Shown: positions 1 through 6,617, numbered from the stretch's first letter. The stretch is DNA of 8,653 bases from a bacterium (GCA_021811115.1 JAJZPP010000011.1:1-8653); one strand, 5' to 3'. Made by a program: numbers and translations. The notes: generated by a model not told the origin, from the letters alone.

Positions 1-745
1 CAAACCCAATATTCTCGTTGCGTATGAGCGATCCATCCCTATCAATAATGCCCTTTTCACGACAGGCGGTTAACAGTGAAAAGATAGCCTCTATCCGTGC
101 GGAAGCCTCTTTCATCTTCTTTTCCGCCACGAGCCGCAAAATAGTCTGCTTCAAAGGCAGCGCTTTTCGTTGGAGGATGAATGGGACATCCTGCAAGTTG
201 ACCTTTTCGATTTTACCCCGCTCCGTCAGCAGCGTCACGGTAGGCAATTTTGTACTCTGCGGGCCAAAGGAACAGACAATCATCCCGGTCTCTTCTGGAA
301 TAATCGTCTTGCCAATGATGGCACCCAGCACAGCATCGTCAAGCGGTTTTTTACGGCTCTTCCTAGATGCCTTCTTCATGAGCTTGAAGACATATTTCCC
401 ATCAGCCGTCTCGTACGCGATGCTCTGTTTACCTTCACCTAGAAAGAAGAGCGGCTGTGAGAAGAGAGGTCGGACCGATTCCGCCGATACGGGAGGAACC
501 TTTTCAAGCTTTGAAATATCATTAAATCGGCACACCATTGACGAAGAACAGAGCCGCTGTTGGCGCGACGAGACTTTTTGCCACTTGATAACGCCAAAGA
601 GAGCGATTAAGCCCACACATATGCTGCATAACCACATCCACGGTCTTGCCATAAAGGTCTTAAGCCCCTCATCTTTCAAAAGAACGCATGATATCATAAC
701 GCTAGAGATTTGCGCAAAAGATCGCGAATCGACATAACGCTTCAC
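1..745 (-). CDS. Kinase-like membrane-anchored protein, 3' end cut by window edge
   Basis: Reading the minus strand gives an uninterrupted frame of 248 codons from a GTG at 745 to the left edge; the stop lies outside the window. Residues about 36-53 (around MWLCSICVGLIALFGVIKW) form one membrane helix, suggesting a single-pass anchor. A glycine-rich segment follows at 102-111 (LGEGKQSIAY), then DGKYVFK at 115-121, where K121 sits like the ATP-binding lysine of protein kinases. Near the edge, GIIDRDG (232-238) and N243/N245 could be a degenerate catalytic loop. Similar 'YVFK' proteins are, from memory, common in environmental chlamydiae; the kinase-like assignment is inference. The start is uncertain. 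GTG 745 has AAGGAG four bases upstream; ATG 697 has no good ribosome site; ATG 652 would place the membrane helix almost at the N-terminus but has only a distant GAGGGG. The gene is divergent from the exporter gene. Confidence 0.75.
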   Translation of the reverse strand, partial: MKRYVDSRSFAQISSVMISCVLLKDEGLKTFMARPWMWLCSICVGLIALFGVIKWQKVSSRQQRLCSSSMVCRFNDISKLEKVPPVSAESVRPLFSQPLFFLGEGKQSIAYETADGKYVFKLMKKASRKSRKKPLDDAVLGAIIGKTIIPEETGMIVCSFGPQSTKLPTVTLLTERGKIEKVNLQDVPFILQRKALPLKQTILRLVAEKKMKEASARIEAIFSLLTACREKGIIDRDGSLIRNENIGF

Positions 746-770
746 TTTTCTCCTTAAGGTCAGGTAAAAT
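741..770 (+). promoter_or_regulatory. Candidate promoter of the exporter operon
   Basis: TAAAAT at 765-770 is a 5-of-6 match to a sigma-70 -10 box. TTCACT at 741-746, 18 bases upstream, is a 4-of-6 match to -35. Transcription would start near 776-778, about 33 bases before the ATG at 810. The call rests on consensus only, and the -35 box overlaps the possible start of the divergent gene. Confidence 0.3.
750..755 (-). promoter_or_regulatory. Ribosome binding site supporting the GTG start at 745
   Basis: On the minus strand AAGGAG lies four bases before the in-frame GTG at 745. It is the best Shine-Dalgarno match in the divergent gap and is the reason for preferring the long form of the kinase-like protein. 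The spacing is slightly short, so the downstream ATG starts remain possible. Confidence 0.4.
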
Positions 771-771
771 T

Positions 772-790
772 GTGGCACACGTGGCACCAC
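772..790 (+). repeat. GTGGCAC direct repeat in the divergent gap
   Basis: GTGGCAC occurs at 772-778 and again at 781-787. The second copy extends to the small palindrome GTGGCACCAC (781-790). The pair sits just downstream of the candidate -10 box, where an operator could act on the exporter operon. No regulator is identified. Confidence 0.35.
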
Positions 791-809
791 CTAGGATGTA
801 TCGAAGAGA

Positions 810-2696
810 ATGGCAAAACTTCTTACCATCGCACTTTCAAAACCAGCCTACCGATGGGTACTCACGTTTACGCTCCTGTTCGCCCTCGGATTTACGATAG
901 CAACTCAGCTCGAGATGTTCACCCTCGGCGTTGTGACGCGCAAAGGCCCTGATTTCTTCGAGCTGTTTGGCTCTGGCAAACAGAGCCCCTCCGTCAGCCA
1001 GGCTGAGCTCCAGAAACGGTGGGAAGAGTTGGGCGGCAATGAGCATGGCAGCGTCTCCCGCACCGATGTGGATCAGTTTTTGGAGAACCATAAACGAGAA
1101 GGGATCGTAGATAGAGGTCTTGAGAGTATTCGCCGCTACCTTCCCATCGATCGAGATGTGCACGTCCTCATTATCGTCATCCTCTTTGTGGCCCTCTTCA
1201 AGGCGACCACCCTCTTTTTCTACAGGTATGGGACAAAGCTTTTTGCCATCAACATATCGCGAGACATCCGGCAGGAGTACTTCGAGCATATCCAAGCGCT
1301 CCCAATGAGCTTTTTTCAAGAGCACAACATCGGCGCTCTCTCGTCACGTGCCGTCAACGATGCGTACATGATTGCTGATGGGATCAACTCAACCCTTGTC
1401 AATTACTTTCAGACGCCCTTTGCCTTCTTTTCGACTCTCTCGCTCTGTCTCATCATTAGCTGGAAGCTCTCCCTGGTCGTCTTCATAGGCCTGCCACTGC
1501 TCATCGGTCCTATCATCTTCATTGCCAAGCGAATAAAACGGATCTCAAAACAGATTCAAAAGAAGCAGGAAGCGTTTGCCTCGGTGCTCGTGGAGTTCTT
1601 AAGCGGCATCCAAACGATAAAACTGTTTGCCATGGAAGATTTCTCCCTGAAAAAATACAAGGAGCACAATGCGGCCATGGCCCACCTTGAAATCAAGAAT
1701 GCCCGGTATGACAATAGTTCCCGTCCTGTGCTCCATGCGATCGGAATGCTCTTCCTCGTGACCGCCCTGATATTCGGGTTGTGGGGATTAAAACTGCCTC
1801 TTCATGAGGTCCTCTTCTTCTGCGGACTCCTCACAGCTGTCTATGAGCCAATCAAAAAATTCGCGGAAGAGAACGGGCGCATTCAACGGGCCAAAGCGGC
1901 CTGCGATCGACTGTACGATGTGCTCCATTTGACGCCATCCATCCAAGATGAGCAGGGAGCCAAGACTTCTGTTAGTTTTTCCCACTCGATTGCGTTTAAC
2001 AATGTTTCCTTTGCCTACGCGGATACGACACAGGCTCTCTCCCAGGTCTCCTTTGAGATTAAGCGAGGAGAAATGGTCGCTATCATTGGTCCTACGGGAG
2101 GAGGGAAGTCGACAATCGTCTCGCTGTTGACTCGACTCTTTGAACCGCAGAGCGGGACTATTACAATCGATGGCGTACCGATAAACCAGTTCACACAAAA
2201 GGCTTTGCGAGAGTTCTTTGCTGTAGTGCCACAAAAGCCATTCTTATTCCACGACACGGTCAAAGAGAACATTCGGTTTGGCCGACCCTTTAGCGATGAG
2301 GCGGTGCTACGGGCCGCCAAAATGGCCCATGCGGATGAATTCATCCAAAAACTTCCGTGCGGATATAACACCTTCCTGGCAGAGGCGGGCAAAACCCTCT
2401 CTGGCGGCGAGCAGCAGCGGTTGGCCATCGCGCGGGCGCTCATTAAGGAGTCCCCGATCCACATTCTCGATGAGGCGACCTCCTCTCTTGACACGTCGAG
2501 TGAAACCCACATCAAGCTCGCCCTGCAAGAGATTAAGCATTCAGCTACCCAAATCATCATTGCCCATCGACTCTCTACCATTGAGAATGCTGACCGTATC
2601 ATCGTCATTGAAGAAGGATCCAAAGTGGGTGATGGAACCAAGGAAGAGCTGTTGCACACATGCCCTACCTTTAATCGGTTGTGGGAGGCAAAATGA
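810..2696 (+). CDS. ABC exporter half-transporter, MsbA-like
   Basis: A 628-residue protein with a membrane domain fused to one ATPase domain, the layout of type IV ABC exporters that work as homodimers in the inner membrane. Membrane helices are visible near 15-35, 116-136, 200-218, 220-238 and 308-328, with one more likely at about 333-346. The ATPase domain (about 393-628) has every catalytic motif intact: Walker A GPTGGGKST (427-435), Q-loop Q475, signature LSGGEQQR (530-537), Walker B ending ILDE (552-555), D-loop SSLD (558-561) and switch H586. The loop between helices 1 and 2 (about 45-115) is longer than in MsbA and holds a helix-loop-helix. The start is the first in-frame ATG after an in-frame TAG, and its ribosome site is weak. 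The substrate is not determinable; lipid A core, another lipid-linked glycan or a peptide would all fit. Linked glycosyltransferase genes favour a glycoconjugate. Confidence 0.93.
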   Translation: MAKLLTIALSKPAYRWVLTFTLLFALGFTIATQLEMFTLGVVTRKGPDFFELFGSGKQSPSVSQAELQKRWEELGGNEHGSVSRTDVDQFLENHKREGIVDRGLESIRRYLPIDRDVHVLIIVILFVALFKATTLFFYRYGTKLFAINISRDIRQEYFEHIQALPMSFFQEHNIGALSSRAVNDAYMIADGINSTLVNYFQTPFAFFSTLSLCLIISWKLSLVVFIGLPLLIGPIIFIAKRIKRISKQIQKKQEAFASVLVEFLSGIQTIKLFAMEDFSLKKYKEHNAAMAHLEIKNARYDNSSRPVLHAIGMLFLVTALIFGLWGLKLPLHEVLFFCGLLTAVYEPIKKFAEENGRIQRAKAACDRLYDVLHLTPSIQDEQGAKTSVSFSHSIAFNNVSFAYADTTQALSQVSFEIKRGEMVAIIGPTGGGKSTIVSLLTRLFEPQSGTITIDGVPINQFTQKALREFFAVVPQKPFLFHDTVKENIRFGRPFSDEAVLRAAKMAHADEFIQKLPCGYNTFLAEAGKTLSGGEQQRLAIARALIKESPIHILDEATSSLDTSSETHIKLALQEIKHSATQIIIAHRLSTIENADRIIVIEEGSKVGDGTKEELLHTCPTFNRLWEAK

Positions 2697-3679
2697 AGCG
2701 CCTTTTTTTATTCCTTGCCCTCTGTACCTGTCTGGCAACCTGGCTCTTCTTTTCGTGGAAGCATGAACAATCGATGCCTGCGGCCTTACGGAAAAGTCAA
2801 TTTGACCGTTCCTTAAAGTTGAAAGAGCTTGGAGCGGAGTTTGTGACTCACCGCAAGCTTGATAAAGAGATGCTCACCCTCTCGCATAGGATGATCGACA
2901 GACGGAAAAGCGAATGGAACCAAGGGGGCCGTGCAGCGATCCCCTCTATCATCCATCAAATCTGGCCTCAAGAGGGACCAATCCCCGAAAACTACCTCCG
3001 AGCCACAAGAACGGTGCAGCTGTACAATCCTGAGGCCACCTACATACTGTGGAAACGGGCCGATGTGGGTCGATTGCTCTCAGAGCTCTTTGGAAAGGAG
3101 TGGGAAGACCTCTCTTTTGACATTGTTCGCGATGTGGCGGCCGCCGCCATCTTGTGGCAACATGGGGGGGTGGTTATCGATGTGGAATCGGAGGCGGTTC
3201 ATTCGGTAAAGGAGCTGCTCACCTTAGCCGATTGTATCATCGGGTTTGAACCGCCACTTGGAAAGGTCCAATTCCAGAGGAGGCTCTTCCTCTCATCCTC
3301 TGTCATCGCGGCAGAAAACCATCACCCGCTCATCCGGGCATGGCTCACCGAGATGTGGCGCCGAGCCCTTCTCGCCCGGCACAATCCGAACATCAGTGCT
3401 CTATGGGTGACTCAAGAGTCCTTAACCCGTGCTGCGGCAGCGTTCCATGACCAGAAACGGCCACTCTTCCTTGGCCCAACCTACTTTTGTCCGGTGCGCC
3501 CCGCCCACATTCGTCTCTTTAGACGCACTCTTGATGGCGAAGAGCATACAAGATTTTTGAAACGGTGGGCTCAAACGCTAGGCATTCTGAGTGTCCCTCC
3601 GTACTCACGAGTGGATAGAGATACTCTCTGTGTTCATCTGAATGGAGGAAGAGAGTCAGGAAAATCGCCGCTCAAATGA
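2693..3679 (+). CDS. Membrane-anchored GT32-like glycosyltransferase, altered DXD
   Basis: A 328-residue protein. The start is ATG 2693, inside the ATGA that ends the exporter gene, with GGAGG six bases upstream in the exporter's last codons; earlier non-ATG starts are less likely. Residues 3-20 are a hydrophobic signal anchor with no convincing lipobox. The family signature of Och1/DXD sugar transferases begins at IPSIIHQIW (83-91) and continues with W120, RD (146-147) and HGGVVIDVESE (157-167). The metal-binding motif reads D163-V164-E165 rather than DXD. A shared NHHPLIRAW segment (209-217) also aligns with the second enzyme. The C-terminal aromatic motif of the neighbour (HYWGNSW) is replaced by VHLNGG (314-319). 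It is therefore a diverged paralogue of the next gene; activity is uncertain because E may or may not substitute for D. Overlap with the exporter implies coupled translation. Confidence 0.82.
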   Translation: MKRLFLFLALCTCLATWLFFSWKHEQSMPAALRKSQFDRSLKLKELGAEFVTHRKLDKEMLTLSHRMIDRRKSEWNQGGRAAIPSIIHQIWPQEGPIPENYLRATRTVQLYNPEATYILWKRADVGRLLSELFGKEWEDLSFDIVRDVAAAAILWQHGGVVIDVESEAVHSVKELLTLADCIIGFEPPLGKVQFQRRLFLSSSVIAAENHHPLIRAWLTEMWRRALLARHNPNISALWVTQESLTRAAAAFHDQKRPLFLGPTYFCPVRPAHIRLFRRTLDGEEHTRFLKRWAQTLGILSVPPYSRVDRDTLCVHLNGGRESGKSPLK

Positions 3680-3760
3680 AAAAAATGCAAAAGGGTTTTG
3701 ATTCAAAAGTGGCTGGTCATTTATCGTAGCTGAGAACTGTAAAAGGGGGTATGTCGGTCA

Positions 3761-4984
3761 ATGAAAAAATTACTGATGAAGTATTCTGCAACCCTATGTG
3801 TGGGAGCATTCATGATATGCACCCTTTTCCAAGGGTGTTCCAGAGATGAAAAGGGAGAGAAGAGCACTGCCTTTGCGCCCATTTCAGAGGTCTCTTTCGA
3901 TGAGTCGATGGGAAAATCGGCCAATGAGTTTAAGTTTATCTTCGTCAACAGTGACGATGCGGCCCGTTATGCGAAGAGCAAAGCGCTCTTCGAGAAGAAT
4001 ATGCCCTCAAAGGTGGTTGCAACCAAGAAGCCACGAATCCCGAAAATTATCCACCAGATCTGGTTGGGCCCCAATCTTCCGCCATCAAACTTCGCTGAAT
4101 TCCAAGCCAGAATTAAGGCGCTCCACCCCGATTGGGAGTACCACCTCTGGTCTGAGGCTGATCTGGAAGAGTTGAAGCTCGAAAACTGGGATCTGGTAGA
4201 AAAGTCTCAGAACTGGGCTGAAAAGTCAGATATCATTCGTGGCGACCTCCTCGACCGATTTGGCGGCGTTTACATGGACGTCGATTTTGACATGTATCAC
4301 TCTCTGAACGAACTCCATGAAAAGTATGACTTCTACGCCGGTATGGAGCACCCTCACAAGATTGCGACAACCAATAATCGAGTATGGGTTGGTATTTCCA
4401 TCATGGCCTCCTGTCCTCACCACCCGATCATCGTGAACTGGAAACGCAGAGTCAGAAACAACTGGGATGATGTGGATCTTCGTTTCTCATCTCAAGTTGA
4501 AAAGGTCATTAACCACACCTACTTCAATTTCACTCATGCCGTCATGCAGGAGATTGACAAGGAGGGGTATGTTGACATGTTGTTCCCAGCTACCTACTTC
4601 TATCCGATCGCGCCCAACTATGCTGCTAAGCGGCGTGACACCACGTTCCGTGTCTGGAGAGAGAAATTCTACGAGTTCCTTGAAGGCATCCATCTCAAAC
4701 GGCCTCGAGCCTTCTCCCATCCATATCCAGAGACCATTGGTGTCCACTATTGGGGAAACAGCTGGCTTCCAGAAATGGATACGCAGATACGAGATCTCCA
4801 ACGGCTGGTAGATGCCTCTCGGAAGGATCTGTACAAGGTTCAACAAAAACTACGTCTGATGGAACGGCGGTTGGCGGCCTCTGAGCAAAAGGCCTCCGAA
4901 TTTGCCGCCTCTCTCCAAGACAAAAAGCGTCCTCCCGCCCCTGTTGAAGAGACACTCGTTGCCAGCGTCAAAGTGAGTGGGTAA
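3761..4984 (+). CDS. Lipoprotein-type GT32-like glycosyltransferase, DXD intact
   Basis: A 407-residue protein. The N-terminus has KK, a hydrophobic stretch (8-23) and LFQGCS (22-27), a relaxed lipobox with C26 as the probable lipidated residue, so the enzyme is predicted outside the cytoplasm. The catalytic domain runs from about 92 to 336: IPKIIHQIWLG (93-103), HLWSEADLEEL (128-138), then RFGGVYMDVDFDM (166-178) with D173-V174-D175 as the DXD metal and sugar-nucleotide site, HHPIIVNW (220-227) and HYWGNSW (329-335). Residues about 340-388 are charged and helical, probably a coiled coil, ending in a Pro-rich tail. Start ATG 3761 has AGGGGG about 11 bases upstream, a loose ribosome site. Eighty-one bases separate it from the previous gene, so it may be co-transcribed or have its own weak promoter. 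The acceptor could be envelope glycan or, in an intracellular bacterium, host protein; neither is shown. Confidence 0.88.
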   Translation: MKKLLMKYSATLCVGAFMICTLFQGCSRDEKGEKSTAFAPISEVSFDESMGKSANEFKFIFVNSDDAARYAKSKALFEKNMPSKVVATKKPRIPKIIHQIWLGPNLPPSNFAEFQARIKALHPDWEYHLWSEADLEELKLENWDLVEKSQNWAEKSDIIRGDLLDRFGGVYMDVDFDMYHSLNELHEKYDFYAGMEHPHKIATTNNRVWVGISIMASCPHHPIIVNWKRRVRNNWDDVDLRFSSQVEKVINHTYFNFTHAVMQEIDKEGYVDMLFPATYFYPIAPNYAAKRRDTTFRVWREKFYEFLEGIHLKRPRAFSHPYPETIGVHYWGNSWLPEMDTQIRDLQRLVDASRKDLYKVQQKLRLMERRLAASEQKASEFAASLQDKKRPPAPVEETLVASVKVSG

Positions 4985-4990
4985 GATTAA

Positions 4991-5013
4991 GCGCAAAGGG
5001 TAGGCGCAAAGGA
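4991..5013 (+). repeat. Tandem GCGCAAAGG repeat
   Basis: GCGCAAAGG appears at 4991-4999 and again at 5004-5012, each followed by (G/A)TA, giving two copies with a 13-base period. The second copy is also the left arm of the terminator just downstream, so either copy could in principle pair with CCTTTGCG at 5033-5040. Confidence 0.6.
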
Positions 5014-5044
5014 TAAGCTTATTAAAAATTTTCCTTTGCGTTTT
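5005..5044 (+). terminator. Intrinsic terminator of the exporter/glycosyltransferase operon
   Basis: CGCAAAGGA (5005-5013) pairs perfectly with TCCTTTGCG (5032-5040) across an 18-base AT-rich loop, followed by TTTT (5041-5044). It lies 20 bases after the stop of the second glycosyltransferase. The loop is long and the T-run short, so efficiency may be moderate. Confidence 0.6.
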
Positions 5045-5054
5045 CGAATCCAAT

Positions 5055-5091
5055 AGCGGCGTGCGGAAGAGCTTCTCCCTGGCGCCGCTTT
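5055..5091 (+). repeat. GC-rich hairpin after the terminator
   Basis: AGCGGCG (5055-5061) is complementary to CGCCGCT (5083-5089), with 21 bases between and TT after. It might be a back-up terminator or chance structure; the T-run is too short to call it a terminator. Confidence 0.35.
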
Positions 5092-5238
5092 CAGACTAGG
5101 CTGGTTGAGAGATCAACGTCGAATCTGAGACCATTAGCGTCGTCAGATAGAACTTCAGGTTCCTCCAAGCTCCGCTTCAGAGGCTCAATCCTGGCATGGT
5201 TTACATCATTTCATGCATATCAACCTAAGGTTTGTTCT

Positions 5239-5365
5239 TTTTCATCAGCGCAGAGGCTAGCGCCAAAGAGAGGCGCTGAGTACGCAGAGAAAATAGATCA
5301 ATTCACGCGATGTGAGAATTTTCCAAAAGGACGCTATTGATAAGTCAAGAATGCGCTGATGAAAA
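5239..5365. repeat. 14-bp inverted repeat enclosing two hairpins
   Basis: TTTTCATCAGCGCA (5239-5252) is the exact reverse complement of TGCGCTGATGAAAA (5352-5365), and one more C/G pair fits if a single A is bulged. Inside lie AGCGCC/GGCGCT (5259-5264 and 5272-5277, loop of seven) and AATTCAC/GTGAGAATT (5300-5306 and 5312-5320, two-base bulge). The result resembles a closed multi-branched RNA or the remnant of a small mobile repeat. No protein of support lies within it. It sits in the 451-base gap (4985-5435) between convergent genes; apart from this, the terminator and the small hairpins, I see nothing else there. Confidence 0.6.
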
Positions 5366-5435
5366 GATGAAAACTACTGATCTGCCTCAACTTATTGAGC
5401 GGTTGCACTATTTCTTATTCGCGTTGCATCGCAGG

Positions 5436-6614
5436 CTACTCAAATCTGATGTGAATACTCTGACGAGCTGCTGCAGCCACTCTCGCAAAACGCTCTGCAA
5501 GCACAGTCCCCGCCGTTTCAATGGCTACTCGAACACGTCCACACAGCTTGACAGCGCCTGTTGCTGTCCACGAAACCCCTTTCCACACATACGAGCCAGT
5601 AGGCTGCAAAACGTTCCGATAGAGGGGAACAACAACACTCTTAAAGAGCCAAGAGGCGGCCTCTGCCGTTTTCTGAGCCACAAGGCTCAAGAGTTGGGAG
5701 ACGACTTTTCCAATAACTCGAAGCACTGGGCACAGCACGGTCTTCCAGAGAGGATTGATGACATACGTAAACAACAAACGAGCCACCGTCGCAGCCTTCT
5801 CAGCCACAGTTCCCAGGACTCGACCAAGGAGGTCACCAGTCCATAGAATGGCTCGTCCAATTTGAGTGAGAACAGGCAAGATCGCCTTTTGAAAGAGGGG
5901 TCGTAGCACCGTTGTAAAGACCCAAGAGGCGGCCCTAGCTACTTGAGTAGCAATGGGACAAACTACCTTGGATATCGTTCGTGCTATAGCCATACCTACT
6001 GGTCGTAAAGATAAGTCCCACAGTGGCACCAGGAGATGGTTAAAGACCCATCCAGCCACAATCGAGATTTTCTCGCACAGGTAAGAGGCATCAGGGGCTA
6101 TCACACGGATCACCGAGCGTAGAGCTGAAACAAGAGGCGTTACGACGGCGCGTACAGCATCAGGAGCACATTCGATGACTTTTTTAGGGAGTGCGTACAG
6201 AGCCCCGTACAGCGGAACCGCTCCTGAAAACAGGATTTTTTCACCAAGCTGTTGGGCAGCTCGTCCCAGCTGGACAAGGCGGGCGGAGCCCACACCCACT
6301 CCTAAGCTCACAACCCCCTTCGCACAGAGCGCAAATTCAGCGCCTAAAAGGACGAGGGAGTACATGGAGCCAAATAGAATGGCAGCGCATCCAGCCAGTT
6401 TTTGCGCGGTCGTATACCTATGTGAATCCGTGAAGAAAATCCGCTTGACATTTCCAAGAGTCATATCGTAAGGATTCTTTAACAATACGTCGTGGACTGC
6501 TCCGCTCACAGCTCCCAGAGCACGTCGTGTAAGACTATATTCACGATGTCCAAACGCCTCTTTTGCTGTTTGTAACGCAATTGGGTTCCAATATATTTTT
6601 TGAAGATGAACCAT
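5436..6614 (-). CDS. Membrane-associated protein with 42/49-residue repeats
   Basis: A 392-residue protein not recognised as any named family. The N-terminal ~70 residues are soluble-looking. Residues 72-110 form a long, two-lobed hydrophobic segment (for example CAAILFGSMYSLVLLG, then VVSLGVGVG), probably two closely spaced membrane helices. From about 183 to 345 there are four copies of a motif of the form AxW(V/L)Fxx(V/L)xxPL(W/F/Y)xxxLxP. The W/L-V/L-F positions are 189, 231, 280 and 322, and the PL(W/F/Y) positions 197, 239, 288 and 330, giving spacings of 42, 49 and 42. Weaker earlier relatives occur at PLY 134 and PLV 160. The start is ATG 6614 with AAGGGAG six bases upstream. It follows the 667-residue gene by 34 bases, so the two are probably one operon. 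The two-lobed hydrophobic region recalls chlamydial inclusion-membrane proteins, but that is resemblance only. Confidence 0.82.
   Translation of the reverse strand: MVHLQKIYWNPIALQTAKEAFGHREYSLTRRALGAVSGAVHDVLLKNPYDMTLGNVKRIFFTDSHRYTTAQKLAGCAAILFGSMYSLVLLGAEFALCAKGVVSLGVGVGSARLVQLGRAAQQLGEKILFSGAVPLYGALYALPKKVIECAPDAVRAVVTPLVSALRSVIRVIAPDASYLCEKISIVAGWVFNHLLVPLWDLSLRPVGMAIARTISKVVCPIATQVARAASWVFTTVLRPLFQKAILPVLTQIGRAILWTGDLLGRVLGTVAEKAATVARLLFTYVINPLWKTVLCPVLRVIGKVVSQLLSLVAQKTAEAASWLFKSVVVPLYRNVLQPTGSYVWKGVSWTATGAVKLCGRVRVAIETAGTVLAERFARVAAAARQSIHIRFE
5580..6068 (-). repeat. Four-unit coding repeat array (42, 49, 42 residues)
   Basis: Covers residues 183-345 of the repeat protein. Two units also match at DNA level: 5642-5661 and 5915-5934 are identical at 19 of 20 bases, 273 bases (91 codons) apart, exactly 49 + 42 residues. 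All spacings are multiples of seven, so the extra block in unit two (around WTGDLLG) looks like one inserted heptad. Confidence 0.75.
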
Positions 6615-6617
6615 ACA

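Noticed and set aside
18..737. Plus-strand open frame of 239 codons
   Set aside because: It lies opposite the minus-strand frame that shows a membrane helix, glycine-rich loop and YVFK motif; the plus-strand translation is rich in S, R and C with no recognisable domain.
837..1325. Minus-strand open frame of 162 codons inside the exporter gene
   Set aside because: Antisense shadow of a well-supported ABC exporter.
2681..2692. Earlier non-ATG start for the first glycosyltransferase
   Set aside because: GGAGG at about 2683-2687 is well placed for ATG 2693, and a start at 2681 would leave the ribosome site inside the coding sequence.
2731..2733. Lipobox cysteine in the first glycosyltransferase (LTC/LALC region)
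   Set aside because: The residues before the cysteines do not fit a lipobox, and the hydrophobic run continues past them, so a signal anchor is more likely.
3694..3759. Promoter or terminator between the two glycosyltransferase genes
   Set aside because: The -35-like TTGATT has no acceptable -10 partner, TGTAAA at 3738 has only a weak partner, and the small CAAAAGGGTTTTG hairpin is too short for a terminator.
3751..3849. Short frame beginning MSVNEKITDE overlapping the second glycosyltransferase start
   Set aside because: Its start has the purine run only one base away, and the frame overlaps a convincing lipoprotein signal peptide in another frame.
5104..5117. GTTGA-GAGA-TCAAC hairpin with a GNRA loop
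   Set aside because: Only five base pairs and no flanking conserved structure that I can see; expected by chance in a 451-base gap.
5337..5846. Plus-strand open frame of 169 codons
   Set aside because: It is antisense to the repeat protein, which has a good ribosome site and protein-level repeats; the plus-strand product looks like out-of-frame translation.
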